From an uncultured Collinsella sp. (GTDB taxonomy: Bacteria > Actinomycetota > Coriobacteriia > Coriobacteriales > Coriobacteriaceae), in the NCBI GenBank assembly GCA_900541145.1, contig UQIH01000020.1, positions 1 through 46,458 of the forward strand: a stretch of DNA of 46,458 bases. The letters are read 5' to 3'. The stretch's first letter is position 1. Each line of letters starts with the position of its first letter. This document shows positions 1 to 7,698 of the stretch, in pieces. The translations under genes and the position numbers were made by a program. The notes under the pieces were generated by a model, which saw only the letters and a program-made list of their open reading frames with translations, was not told where the DNA came from and did no database searches.

Positions 1-330
1 GGAAAACGTCCCCGGCACTTGGAAGCCTTCCTAACGGAAAACCAATTACCTTATATCATGTACTGTCCGGAAATTCAAGGGAGCTCGAAGCGTTTCCAGA
101 CGTCGGCGGAATCTCAAAGCCCGCTCGCCAACTCATGGGCAAGCCACCTGAGACTACTCACTTTACCCGCGGACGACGAAGAGCTGCGACCTGCGGTTTT
201 TCAACCAGCATGAAAGCCGCCCGCGTTGATTCACTTGCGATTGCAGCTGGCGGCTTGCGGGCAAAAGGGCGGTTGAGTTTCGAAACGGGCGTTTTCGGCG
301 ATATTGAGCTTGTAAAGGCGTCCCGCCGCG
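1..330. other. Unassigned 5' end of window
   Basis: I see no convincing gene here. Short open frames exist on both strands, but none has a ribosome binding site with a recognisable protein, and they overlap one another. The stretch may be a leader or promoter region for the structured RNA that follows, or decayed coding DNA. Confidence 0.4.
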
Positions 331-671
331 CCCTTTGGGACAAAAACAAAAACTCAAAGCCTGAGTTTGAAAAAAGTTTTTAGAGTTGTCCCAGCTTTTG
401 TCCCCGAAGCCGACGAAACGCGACATGGCGTCACCTGACGGCACTCGGCTCGAGACGGCACCGAAAACCAGGCGCAACTGGAATGACGGGGCGACAAAAC
501 TATAACCATCGAGTGGGAGTAGCCCGACAGGGTTCTGACCTGCATTTTTGAGTGCCGCACTGTGACGCTGAGTTTTGTTTCGTACGAGAGTCACGGCAAA
601 GCCGCCAGCGACATTGGTGAGTAAATACGGTAACCGAGCCTCCGTTCCCAGGTTGGGACGGAGGCTTTTTC
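331..671 (+). ncRNA. Large structured noncoding RNA candidate (raiA-motif-like), ending in a terminator
   Basis: Nested pairings cover this stretch. GGGACAA (337-343) pairs with TTGTCCC (386-392), enclosing AAAAAC (342-347) with GTTTTT (376-381) and AAACTCA (350-356) with TGAGTTT (362-368). TTTTGTCCCC (396-405) pairs with GGGGCGACAAAA (488-499). AGCCGA (408-413) pairs with TCGGCT (445-450), with a CGTC/GACG hairpin inside. GTGAC (562-566) pairs with GTCAC (590-594), and a CGGC-AAA-GCCG hairpin follows. The run closes with an intrinsic terminator. Such long nesting outside any gene argues for a folded RNA. The 3' part (about 495-635) resembles, from memory only, the raiA motif RNA of Firmicutes and Actinobacteria. 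The exact 5' end is unknown, and the family name is less certain than the existence of structure. Confidence 0.6.
638..670 (+). terminator. Intrinsic terminator of the RNA candidate
   Basis: GCCTCCGTTCCCA (638-650) pairs with TGGGACGGAGGC (654-665) with one bulged base and is followed by a T-run. It terminates plus-strand transcription just before the convergent histidine kinase gene. Confidence 0.85.
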
Positions 672-775
672 TTTGTCGTTTTACTCCCCTTCACCTGCGA
701 TTTCGCTATTTACTCCCCGTATTTCAAGATGGAAGTGTTTGGTTGCGAGGCACGCCGGTGCGAGGGCCTGAGCCG

Positions 776-2173
776 TCAGGCCCCGCACAGGGGGACCGCG
801 ATGGTGGCCACCGCGCCGCCCGAGGGGCTGTTGGCGAGCGAGACGGAGCCCCCGTGGGCGCTCGCGGCCTCGGAGGCGGCGTGGAGGCCGAGCCCGTAGT
901 GGCGGCCTCCGTCGCGCGAGGAGCGGGAGGAGTCGTCTGTGAAGAGGCGCTCACAGCCGCGTTCGAGGGCGGCGGGAGAGAAGCCCGGTCCGTCGTCGGA
1001 CACCTCGATGACGAGGTGGCTGCCCTCGACGTCGCAGGAGACCGCCACGCGCGAGCGCGCGTGCTCGGCGGCGTTGGCCACGAGGTTCGCGGCGGCTCGC
1101 GCCAGGGCGGTTCGGTCGAGCGGGGCCTCGGGCGCGCCCGCGACAGCAGGGCCCGTGGCCGCGTCGAGCGTCACGCCTCGCGCCCGGGCGATCTGGGCGG
1201 CCTCGGCGAGGACCTGCTCGCAGAGCTCGGCCGGCCGCATGGGGGCCCTCTCAGCCCCGCCGGACCCGCGCGAGACCTCGATGAGCAGGCGCACGTAGCC
1301 GTCGAGCCTTTCGACACTGCCGGCTATGTCGCGCGCGGCGGCCGCGAGGTCGGCGTCTTTCTCGTCTTCCAGCTCCTCCGCCACGAAGTCGGCGTTGGCG
1401 CGCAGCACGGTGAGCGGCGTCTTGAGGTCGTGGGCGAGCGACGCCACCTGCTCGCGCTGTCCCCGCTCCGCGGCCCAGCGGGCTTCGAGCGACTCGGCGA
1501 GGGAGGCCCGCATGGCGTCCATCGCGGCGAGGACGTCGTTCACCTCGCGCACGTTAGTGCTGCCGACCGCGAAGTCGAGCTCCCCCGCGCCGACGCGCTC
1601 CGCCGCCTCCGCGAGCGGCGCCATCTTGCGCGAGATCACGCGGCTCGCGCGGCGCGCCACGAGCGCGAGCGCGAGCGCGCTTCCCGCAGCGGCGCCGACG
1701 AGCATGAGGTTCTGCGGGTTGGGAAGCAGGCCGGCGAGGTCGCGCGAGACCCACTGCGGCAGGTACTCGCTGACGAGTGCGCAGGCCCCGCCGCCCTTGA
1801 GCGGGAACGCGGCGTAGGTGAGGCCCGAGCCCCCGCCCTGAATCTCCACTGTGCCCGGATCCGCGGCGAGTGCCGCACGGGCCATTTCCGTCGCGTCCTC
1901 GAGCCGCGTGCCCTCGAGGTCTGTCATCAGCACGTATCCGTCCTTATTCAGGATGAGGTAGCGGTACGCCGTCGGCACGTCCTGCTGCCCGCAGACGCCG
2001 TCGCGTGCCAGGCCCTCCGCGACCTCGCGCGTATTGGCCGGCCCCCAGCTTGCCTCGTAGACGAAGCCCGCGTTGATCGCAGCGGAGAGCGCCATGAACG
2101 AGGCGAGCCACGCCGTGGCGACCGCCGCGAACGCGTAGGCGAAGTAGCGCGCGATGACGAAGGAGAGCGGCAT
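776..2173 (-). CDS. Sensor histidine kinase of an antimicrobial-peptide ABC operon
   Basis: This 465-residue membrane kinase has a first membrane segment near residues 9-30, an extracytoplasmic loop, a second segment near 165-185, a HAMP-like linker, a HisKA domain with the phosphoacceptor motif LAHDLKTPL, and a HATPase_c domain (N-box NLVANAAEH, then DDGPGF and HYGLGL). The start at 2173 is preferred over an in-frame ATG at 2212, because GAGGT lies about 8 bases upstream and the longer form would overlap the regulator gene. It is the last gene of a six-gene operon with a response regulator and a lantibiotic-type ABC transporter, which suggests that it senses peptide antibiotics or envelope stress. 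Composition is far more GC-rich than genes to the right. A GGGCCTGA/TCAGGCCC hairpin (764-783) covers its stop codon. Family assignment is firm; the ligand is inferred. Confidence 0.9.
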   Translation of the reverse strand: MPLSFVIARYFAYAFAAVATAWLASFMALSAAINAGFVYEASWGPANTREVAEGLARDGVCGQQDVPTAYRYLILNKDGYVLMTDLEGTRLEDATEMARAALAADPGTVEIQGGGSGLTYAAFPLKGGGACALVSEYLPQWVSRDLAGLLPNPQNLMLVGAAAGSALALALVARRASRVISRKMAPLAEAAERVGAGELDFAVGSTNVREVNDVLAAMDAMRASLAESLEARWAAERGQREQVASLAHDLKTPLTVLRANADFVAEELEDEKDADLAAAARDIAGSVERLDGYVRLLIEVSRGSGGAERAPMRPAELCEQVLAEAAQIARARGVTLDAATGPAVAGAPEAPLDRTALARAAANLVANAAEHARSRVAVSCDVEGSHLVIEVSDDGPGFSPAALERGCERLFTDDSSRSSRDGGRHYGLGLHAASEAASAHGGSVSLANSPSGGAVATIAVPLCGA

Positions 2174-2199
2174 GCCCCCGCGACCTCGCGCCCCGGTCC

Positions 2200-2862
2200 T
2201 CAAAGCTGCCACTTGTACCCCATCCCCCAGACGGTCGCGATCGGATCGGCGCCGGCCTCGGAGAGTTTCCTCCGGGCGCGGCTGACCTGCATGGATATGG
2301 CCGCGTCGTCGGCGTCGCTCTCCCAGCCGAGCACCGCCTCGCGGATCTGCGCGCGGCTCATGACCTGCCCGGGGTGGCGGGCGAGGTACTCGCAGATGGC
2401 GTACTCGGTGGGCGTGAGCGGCACGGCCTCGCCACCCACGACGAGGCCGCGCGCCCCGAGGTCGATCCGCACCTCCCCGAAGGAGAGGGCGTGCGAGCGC
2501 GGCCGGCGCTCACGGCGTAGATGGGCCGCGACCTTGGCGCGCAGCTCCGCGGCCCCGAAGGGCTTGCGGACGTAGTCGTCGGCGCCCAGGCCGTAGCCGG
2601 CCACGGCGTCCTCCTCGGCCACGCGCGCGGTCAGGAAGATGATGGGCCCGTCGAAGTCCGGGCGGATCTGCCGCACGAGCTCGAAGCCGTCGAGCCCCGG
2701 TATCATGACGTCGCAGAGCACGAGGTCGAAGCGCGAGAGGTCCATCCCCGGGACCGCCGTCGGGTCCGCCGCCTTGACGACCTCATGGCCGTCGCGGCCG
2801 AGGACGCGCGCGAGCGCGTCGAGGATCGCCCGTTCATCATCCACTGCCAGTATCCTCGCCAT
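2200..2862 (-). CDS. OmpR-family response regulator
   Basis: This 220-residue regulator has an N-terminal receiver domain (acidic pair DDE, phosphoacceptor Asp in LVLCDVMIPG, conserved Lys in RKPFG) and a C-terminal winged-helix DNA-binding domain (LTPTEYAICEYL, then VSRARRKL). The start has a strong AGGAGGT site just upstream. It lies 26 bases ahead of the cognate kinase and behind the YxeA-like gene. The likely role is to switch on the ABC transporter operon in which it resides, as NisR, SpaR or CprR do in other bacteria; that target is inferred from context. Confidence 0.93.
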   Translation of the reverse strand: MARILAVDDERAILDALARVLGRDGHEVVKAADPTAVPGMDLSRFDLVLCDVMIPGLDGFELVRQIRPDFDGPIIFLTARVAEEDAVAGYGLGADDYVRKPFGAAELRAKVAAHLRRERRPRSHALSFGEVRIDLGARGLVVGGEAVPLTPTEYAICEYLARHPGQVMSRAQIREAVLGWESDADDAAISMQVSRARRKLSEAGADPIATVWGMGYKWQL

Positions 2863-2907
2863 GTTCGACCTCCTGAAACTTCCGTCGGAATTGTACTAGC
2901 GCCGCGC

Positions 2908-3309
2908 TCAGCGGTCTAGAGCCCCGCGCGCAGCCGCGGGCGCCTCGGCCGCATCGCACGCGCGGTAGCGCACGCCTGAGCCGCCGCGCGCCTCGATCTC
3001 GAGCCAGCCCTCGCCGTCCGACTCCCGTCCGAAGAAGATGAGCTGGAGCTCTCGGACATTGCCCCTGTCGTCCGCCGCGTCCACCAGGTAGACGTAGTTC
3101 GCCCCCGCCCCGGTGGAGTCGGCGTAGGAGCTCGCGTGGCTGCCGGGCTCGGGCGCGGGCGCCCACATGGTGATCTCAGGGTTGGGTAGCACGCGGTCAG
3201 CGATCGAGCGCAGCGCCGACCCCCAGCCGGCGTCGAGCAGGGCATTCCCGCCCAGAACGAGCGCTGCGGAGAGGAGGACGAGCACGACGGCGAACGGCTT
3301 CCTACGCAT
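2908..3309 (-). CDS. YxeA-family (DUF1093-like) secreted or membrane-anchored small protein
   Basis: 133 residues: basic start MRRKP, one hydrophobic segment (residues 5-22), then an extracytoplasmic domain containing YVYLVDAADDRGN, LQLIFFG and a GWLEIEARGG stretch. This matches the shape of YxeA proteins, small beta-rich secreted domains often encoded beside BceAB or lantibiotic-type ABC genes. The start at 3309 has GGGAGG upstream and overlaps the end of the preceding permease gene by 8 bases; the longer open frame to 3387 lies entirely in permease coding DNA. Molecular function is unknown. Its place between transporter and two-component genes suggests an accessory role in peptide sensing or resistance. 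Confidence 0.7.
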   Translation of the reverse strand: MRRKPFAVVLVLLSAALVLGGNALLDAGWGSALRSIADRVLPNPEITMWAPAPEPGSHASSYADSTGAGANYVYLVDAADDRGNVRELQLIFFGRESDGEGWLEIEARGGSGVRYRACDAAEAPAAARGALDR

Positions 3310-4117
3310 CTGCCCTCCCGTCCTCGAAGCGGCAGAACCAGGCGATAAGGACGGCGGCGGTTGCCAGGGTGAGCACGAGGCCAGCAATCGCAGTCGTGAG
3401 GAGAGGGGCCGCCGCGCGTGCGGCGTCGATGAAGACCTCCACCCCGAGCGACCCTAGGCGCGCGGGCCAGGCGAGCGGCACCCAGCTCAGGGGCGTCGCC
3501 AGGGCACCGGTGAGCTCGCCGGTCATGAGGCCGTGCGCAAGTCCGCCCACTGAGAAGAACGCGAGGAGCATCCCCGCCGCGCCGGCGCCGATGGCGGCGT
3601 TGCGGCCGAGGCGCAGGGCCACGCCGAGCCCCAGCGCGTAGAGGGGCAGGCTGCCCAGCACGATGCCCGCCCAGGCGGCCGCAAGCGGAGCGGGCCCGAG
3701 CGGCAGGCGCCCGGCGACGGCGAGCACGGCCCCGAACACGCCGAGCGCCACGGCCAGCGCGCCCGCGCCGAGCGCTGCAAGGGCGAGTAGCTTCGCCGCG
3801 ACGGCACGCCCGCGCGAGGGGACCGCCGTGAGGTTGGCGAGGCGCCCGGCAGCGCGCTCCTCGTCCACGGCGAGCCCGCAGACGATGGCGGACATGAGCG
3901 GCATGAGGGCGCCGAGGAACTGGGCGTAGGCGTCCGCGCCCAGCGCCGGGTCCCATCGGGTTATGGAGAAGTACTCGCCGCAGGCAAGACCGGCTGCCAG
4001 GCCGCAGACGAGGTGCACCACTGCGAGCGGGGAGCGCGCCAGGCGCAGGGCCTCGGAGAGCAGGGCCCGCGAGAGAGTCATGCGTGGCGTCGGGTCGGAG
4101 AGTCGTGTCACGGCCAT
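3302..4117 (-). CDS. Lantibiotic-immunity-type ABC permease, second subunit (MutG/EpiG-like)
   Basis: A 271-residue polytopic membrane protein with about six hydrophobic segments. It starts at an ATG that overlaps the upstream permease stop in TGATG, so translation is coupled. Open frame continues upstream to 4606, but that extension reads as low-complexity arginine/histidine-rich sequence antisense-like to real codons, so the short start is used. Size, position and pairing with a second permease fit the NisEFG/MutFEG or CprABC arrangement, in which two different permeases form one transporter. It probably expels or detaches lantibiotics or other cationic peptides from the membrane. Sequence is rich in Ala, Gly, Leu and Arg, reflecting very high GC. 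Confidence 0.8.
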   Translation of the reverse strand: MAVTRLSDPTPRMTLSRALLSEALRLARSPLAVVHLVCGLAAGLACGEYFSITRWDPALGADAYAQFLGALMPLMSAIVCGLAVDEERAAGRLANLTAVPSRGRAVAAKLLALAALGAGALAVALGVFGAVLAVAGRLPLGPAPLAAAWAGIVLGSLPLYALGLGVALRLGRNAAIGAGAAGMLLAFFSVGGLAHGLMTGELTGALATPLSWVPLAWPARLGSLGVEVFIDAARAAAPLLTTAIAGLVLTLATAAVLIAWFCRFEDGRADA

Positions 4118-4887
4118 CACCTCTCCTCGGAGCGCGCGAACCAGGCCGCGCCCGCCGCTGTGAGCGCGGCGAACGCGAGCGCGCAGACCGCAAGGCCCGC
4201 CAGTGTGAGCATGCCGTCCGCCGCGAGCGCCCCGCCGAGCGCCATGTCCGCCGCGAGTGGCTCGCCGCTCGGCAGCACGGGGATGAAGCTCGTGGGGATG
4301 ACCATGCTCGCCGACGGCGGAAAGAGCTGCGGCAGCGGCATCAGCGACCAGGCGAACCCACCCACGAGCTGCGTGGCGAGCGGGCAGAAGATGCCCGCGA
4401 GCATGCCGAGCCGCGCCGTGAGGAAGAGCCCTGCGGGGATCATCCACGCCGCGGTCACCGTGTTGACGAGCGCGCAGAGGAGCATCGTGAGCGTGCCCGC
4501 GACCGTGAGGCCCTGCGAGGAGAACGCCGATCCCGCGAGGTAGATGCCGAAGACCACGAGGTTCGAGAGCGCGCAGAGCGCGAGGCACCAGAGCGCCTTG
4601 GCCCACCAGGCGCGCCTAAGCGGGAAGCCCAGGCCCAGAAGCCCCCGCATCCGCGTGCGCGCGTCCGCCCGCGCGACGCACGCCACCACGAGCGAGAGAG
4701 ACACGGGCAGGAAGAGCGCGTACCAGTAGTTCCACGCGCTGAAGATCTGCACGCCCCGGTAGGGCATCGCGCCGAGCAGCGGCATCGGCAGCGCCATGAG
4801 CACGGCCAGGCGAACCGGTGCTGCGTGGCGCGACTTCAGGGCCTCGGCGCGCAGGCACGCGAGCAGGCCGCCTTTCTCGCCCGTCAT
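4117..4887 (-). CDS. Lantibiotic-immunity-type ABC permease, first subunit (MutE/EpiE-like)
   Basis: 256 residues with six predicted membrane segments. The N-terminal stretch, a cytoplasmic ACLRAEALKSRH motif before a hydrophobic helix, is typical of MutE/EpiE-family permeases, in which an RxExLKxKxT-like segment precedes the first helix. The start overlaps the ATPase stop in ATGA, and the end overlaps the next permease start. Together with its neighbours it would form the membrane part of a peptide-resistance ABC transporter. No lantibiotic precursor or modification enzyme is in the window, so the job is more likely resistance than self-immunity. Confidence 0.85.
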   Translation of the reverse strand: MTGEKGGLLACLRAEALKSRHAAPVRLAVLMALPMPLLGAMPYRGVQIFSAWNYWYALFLPVSLSLVVACVARADARTRMRGLLGLGFPLRRAWWAKALWCLALCALSNLVVFGIYLAGSAFSSQGLTVAGTLTMLLCALVNTVTAAWMIPAGLFLTARLGMLAGIFCPLATQLVGGFAWSLMPLPQLFPPSASMVIPTSFIPVLPSGEPLAADMALGGALAADGMLTLAGLAVCALAFAALTAAGAAWFARSEER

Positions 4888-5612
4888 GCCGCCACCTCCC
4901 CGCGCGCTCGACGCCCCTCCCGGCAGACGCTCATGAAGAGTTCCTCGAGGTCCTGTCCGGGCCGAAGCGCATCCTCGTAGGCGAGGCGCCCCCCGCAGAT
5001 GATGCCGATGGTGTCCGCCATCTGCTGCACCTCGGAGAGGATGTGGCTCGAGACGATCACCGTCGTGCCCGCCGCCGCGAAGCCGCGGATCTGGTCGCGC
5101 AGCTCCTCGATGCCGATGGGGTCGAGGCCGTTGGTGGGCTCGTCGAGCACGAGCAGGCGTGGCCGGGCGATCAACGCCAGCGCGAGCCCCAGGCGCTGCC
5201 GCATGCCCATCGAGAAGCGCCCGGCGCGCTTCTTCCCGGTGTCCGCGAGGTCCACGGCGGCGAGCACCTCATCTATGCGGCTCTCGGGAAGGCCCAACAG
5301 CGTGGTGCGCACGCGCAGGTTCTCGCGCGCGGTGAGGTTGGGGTAGAGCGGCGCCTCCTCGATGAGACTGCCGATTGCGTAGAGGTCCTCGCGGCGCCAG
5401 GCGTGCCCGGCAAAGAGGATCTCCCCGGCCGTCGGCCGCAGCATCCCGCAGATCATCTTGAGCGTTGTCGACTTGCCGGCGCCGTTGGGACCTAGCAGCC
5501 CGTACACCTCGCCCTCGCGGATATGAAGGCTCACGTCGGCCACGGCATCCTGCGCCTGGCCGCCGCGGCCGAAGCGCTTGGTGAGCCCGCGCGTCTCGAG
5601 CATGTAACCCAT
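4884..5612 (-). CDS. ABC transporter ATPase, lantibiotic-protection type (NisF/MutF/CprA-like)
   Basis: 242 residues with a complete nucleotide-binding domain: Walker A GPNGAGKST (about residues 40-48), a signature written FSMGMRQRLGLALAL instead of LSGGQ, and Walker B LLVLDEPTNGLD with a following His in SSHIL. The SMGMRQRL signature is characteristic of the BcrA/NisF-type drug and lantibiotic protection ATPases. The start has AAAGGA about 8 bases upstream; a second ATG three codons on is a possible alternative. It is the first gene of the six-gene leftward operon. Upstream lies a broken divergent TetR gene that may once have controlled this promoter. Confidence 0.93.
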   Translation of the reverse strand: MGYMLETRGLTKRFGRGGQAQDAVADVSLHIREGEVYGLLGPNGAGKSTTLKMICGMLRPTAGEILFAGHAWRREDLYAIGSLIEEAPLYPNLTARENLRVRTTLLGLPESRIDEVLAAVDLADTGKKRAGRFSMGMRQRLGLALALIARPRLLVLDEPTNGLDPIGIEELRDQIRGFAAAGTTVIVSSHILSEVQQMADTIGIICGGRLAYEDALRPGQDLEELFMSVCREGRRARGEVAA

Positions 5613-5778
5613 GGGTTCGTCCTTTCTCTTCCGGGTGCGCGGGCCGAGTCGCCTTGCCCGCGCGCCTTACCTTTCGGGTTCACCATCCATGGTGGGGCGC
5701 GTTTCTAACGAAGCTGTAACGGCCGTTGGGCTCTTTTGGCGCCAGCCCTTCTCGACCCGTACGCCACTCATGGTATGT

Positions 5779-5790
5779 TTATCGCGATAA
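5779..5790. promoter_or_regulatory. Palindromic operator candidate
   Basis: TTATCGCGATAA is a perfect 12-base palindrome in the intergenic region between the leftward ABC operon and the rightward TetR remnant, 17 bases before the remnant's GTG start. This is the usual place for an autoregulatory TetR operator. Confidence 0.5.
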
Positions 5791-5807
5791 CAAGGACGGA
5801 GGTGCCC

Positions 5808-5909
5808 GTGGCACGCAATAAGTACCCGGAGGAGACGGTCGAGAAGATTCTCGACGTTGCCGAGCGGCTCCTCGTGGAGCGCGGCTACGAGCACACCACG
5901 ATGATCTGA
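5808..5909 (+). pseudogene. TetR-family regulator, N-terminal remnant
   Basis: A GTG start with GGAGG just upstream opens a frame reading VARNKYPEETVEKILDVAER, LLVERGYEHTTM, the first helices of a TetR DNA-binding domain. After only 33 codons it hits TGA, exactly where the recognition helix region should begin. The sequence beyond belongs to an unrelated gene (HsdS), so the regulator was cut by recombination. It was probably the divergent regulator of the ABC operon. Confidence 0.75.
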
Positions 5910-6135
5910 AGAGCAATACGCTAAATCGAAAAAGGTAATCGAAGCCGTGCCTGTGGACTTATCGAGGGTCGAGATTCCCGCCCCATCCATCGGCACCCAG
6001 CAGAAGGTCGTCGACATCCTCGACCGCTTCGACACCCTAACGAAATCGCTCACCGACGGTATCCCTACCGAGATCGAGGCACGCCGGGCGCAGTACGGGT
6101 ACTACCGCGACCGCCTGCTCGACTTCCGAAACTAA
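5905..6135 (+). pseudogene. Type I restriction specificity subunit (HsdS), C-terminal remnant
   Basis: The frame from 5905 reads a typical HsdS end: VDLSRVEIPAPS, then TQQKVVDILDRFDTL and EIEARRAQYGYYRDRLLDF, that is, the second conserved helical spacer of a specificity subunit, ending at its natural stop. Everything before it (both target recognition domains) is missing, and no HsdM or HsdR is in the window. The fragment begins within a base or two of the TetR break. A GTG at 5947 could serve as start, but I see no ribosome binding site and treat it as a fragment. Confidence 0.8.
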
Positions 6136-6144
6136 GTGAGAATA

Positions 6145-6193
6145 AGTTATCGGTACGCTTTTTTATAAAATGTAAAAAAGTACCCCCATAACT
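6145..6193 (+). terminator. AT-rich hairpin after the HsdS remnant
   Basis: AGTTAT, GGTAC and CTTTTTT (6145-6164) pair with AAAAAAG, TACC and ATAACT (6174-6193) around the loop 6165-6173. It could terminate transcription from the old restriction genes. The same bases contain TATAAA, so promoter activity for the ATPase just downstream is also possible. Confidence 0.5.
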
Positions 6194-6226
6194 GATAAAA
6201 TGGACACTGAAAAAAAGGGGTGCATC

Positions 6227-7462
6227 TTGCGTATATACCGACGTGAAAAGTATCTGAAGCAAATGCGTGGTTTCTACCACGATGACGGGATGATCAAGGT
6301 AATCACCGGTGTTCGCAGGTGTGGTAAATCCTGCCTCATGCAATCAATCGCAGACGAACTTGTGGAATCCGGTGTAGCGAGCGACCACATCATCTATATC
6401 GACCTCGACTCACGGGAGAACAGGAAGGTCAAGACGACCGATGAGCTCGAAAATCTGATTGACATGTCGACCCCAGCAGACACTGAGGGGACGAAGTACC
6501 TCTTCATCGATGAGATTCAGAACGTCAAAGAATTCGAGCTGCTCATCAACGGCTACCGGACAGATGGCGGTTGGTCCATCTTCATTACCGGTTCGAATTC
6601 ATATCTGCTTTCTGGGCAGCTTGTTACAAAGCTGACGGGTCGCTATATCGAGTTCGAGGTGTTCCCACTCGACTTTGCGGAATATATCGATATGAAGCGT
6701 TTTCTCGGCAAGCCTGTCAATGACGTTCTCGTGGGAGAGTTTACCGAGTACCTGACCCTTGGAGGCTTTCCCAAAGCGCTGGAGTATGAGGGCGAGGATG
6801 AAAAGCGCACCTATATCAAGAGTGTTATTCATGAGATCTTTGAAAAGGACGTCAAACATTCGAACAAGATTAAGAATGTCTCGGTTTTCGATGCCGTCCA
6901 GACGTATCTCATCAACAACTTTGGTGCGCCGACGAACCTGAAGAACCTCCTTGCGTACTTCAATGATGTCGAGAAGATTCCCATCAAGCGCGAAACGCTC
7001 AATCGGTATATCCAGATTCTTGTTGACGCGAAGATCCTTTATCGCTGCTCGAGGTTCGATCTCAAGTCTCGGCGATCGCTTATCCGCGAAGAGAAGTACT
7101 ACCTGGCTGATCCCGGCTTCTATTTCGCCATGAACACGGATGCGAGGATTAACTACGGGCCGGCGTTGGAGAACGTGCTCTACCTCTATCTTGCATCGCG
7201 CGGGTACGAGCTTTCTGTGGGCCGTATTGGGAAGCTCGAGTGTGACTTCATCGCTCGTAGGCGCAATGCTTACGCCTACATCCAGGTCTCTATGTCGATT
7301 GCCGACAGAGGCGTCGAGGAGCGCGAGTACAGGCCGTTCGGCCACATCAGGGATGGGTATCCGCGCTACTTGTTCACGCTTGATCCTCTATTGCAGGAGA
7401 GGGATGGCGTCAGGCACCTTAACATGGCGTCGTTTATGCAAGATGGCGGTGATCTTATTTGA
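6227..7462 (+). CDS. AAA_14/DUF4143 ATPase
   Basis: About 411 residues: an N-terminal AAA_14 domain with Walker A GVRRCGKS, Walker B YLFIDEIQN and sensor FITGSNS, then a C-terminal DUF4143 domain with a nuclease-fold-like stretch (LECDFIARR, then YIQVS). Proteins of this build are common in gut bacteria and archaea, often near mobile or defence genes, with no settled function. The open frame extends to an ATG at 6200, but a TTG at 6227 is better placed: AAAAAGGGG lies 8 bases before it, and homologues typically start with the I-Y-R segment that follows. The gene is intact and sits between two scars (HsdS remnant and decayed ATPase). Composition is lower in GC than the operon to the left. Confidence 0.88.
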   Translation: MRIYRREKYLKQMRGFYHDDGMIKVITGVRRCGKSCLMQSIADELVESGVASDHIIYIDLDSRENRKVKTTDELENLIDMSTPADTEGTKYLFIDEIQNVKEFELLINGYRTDGGWSIFITGSNSYLLSGQLVTKLTGRYIEFEVFPLDFAEYIDMKRFLGKPVNDVLVGEFTEYLTLGGFPKALEYEGEDEKRTYIKSVIHEIFEKDVKHSNKIKNVSVFDAVQTYLINNFGAPTNLKNLLAYFNDVEKIPIKRETLNRYIQILVDAKILYRCSRFDLKSRRSLIREEKYYLADPGFYFAMNTDARINYGPALENVLYLYLASRGYELSVGRIGKLECDFIARRRNAYAYIQVSMSIADRGVEEREYRPFGHIRDGYPRYLFTLDPLLQERDGVRHLNMASFMQDGGDLI

Positions 7463-7698
7463 GTGGTGGCCAGATCCCTTTGCTTCCAAGTGCGCAAACA
7501 GCGCGGGTATCAAATGAGGACCATTGCCTCACGTAGAATCGATAGATTGAAAACTTGTTTTGATGTTGACAGGCTTTTGACCAGTGGCTCCTATTACTAA
7601 GTGGAAGTAGCTGAAACGAGGCGACTGCATAGCTCCATCTGTTTTGGTTACAACGAAATGTGTGCCGCGTGCCTGCGGCATGAAGGAGGGAGATTTCT
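7463..7698. other. Intergenic region upstream of the flavodoxin gene
   Basis: No gene seen. A TTGACA box (7566-7571) with an AT-rich CTATTACT about 20 bases on is a weak promoter candidate for the rightward reductase gene. Confidence 0.3.

Noticed and set aside
163..594. 143-codon minus-strand frame and the overlapping 68-codon frame
   Set aside because: They lie over the structured RNA; conservation of such frames would more likely reflect the RNA. No ribosome binding site seen.
575..2575. 666-codon plus-strand open frame
   Set aside because: It is antisense to the kinase and regulator genes, arginine/glutamate-rich low-complexity reading, no family motif; a product of very high GC on the opposite strand.
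3310..3387. Longer start for the YxeA-like gene
   Set aside because: Lies in permease coding sequence; a good ribosome binding site and the signal segment place the start at 3309.
4884..5612. Lantibiotic biosynthesis cluster
   Set aside because: Only protection-type genes are present; no precursor peptide, LanB/C/M or protease was found in the neighbourhood.
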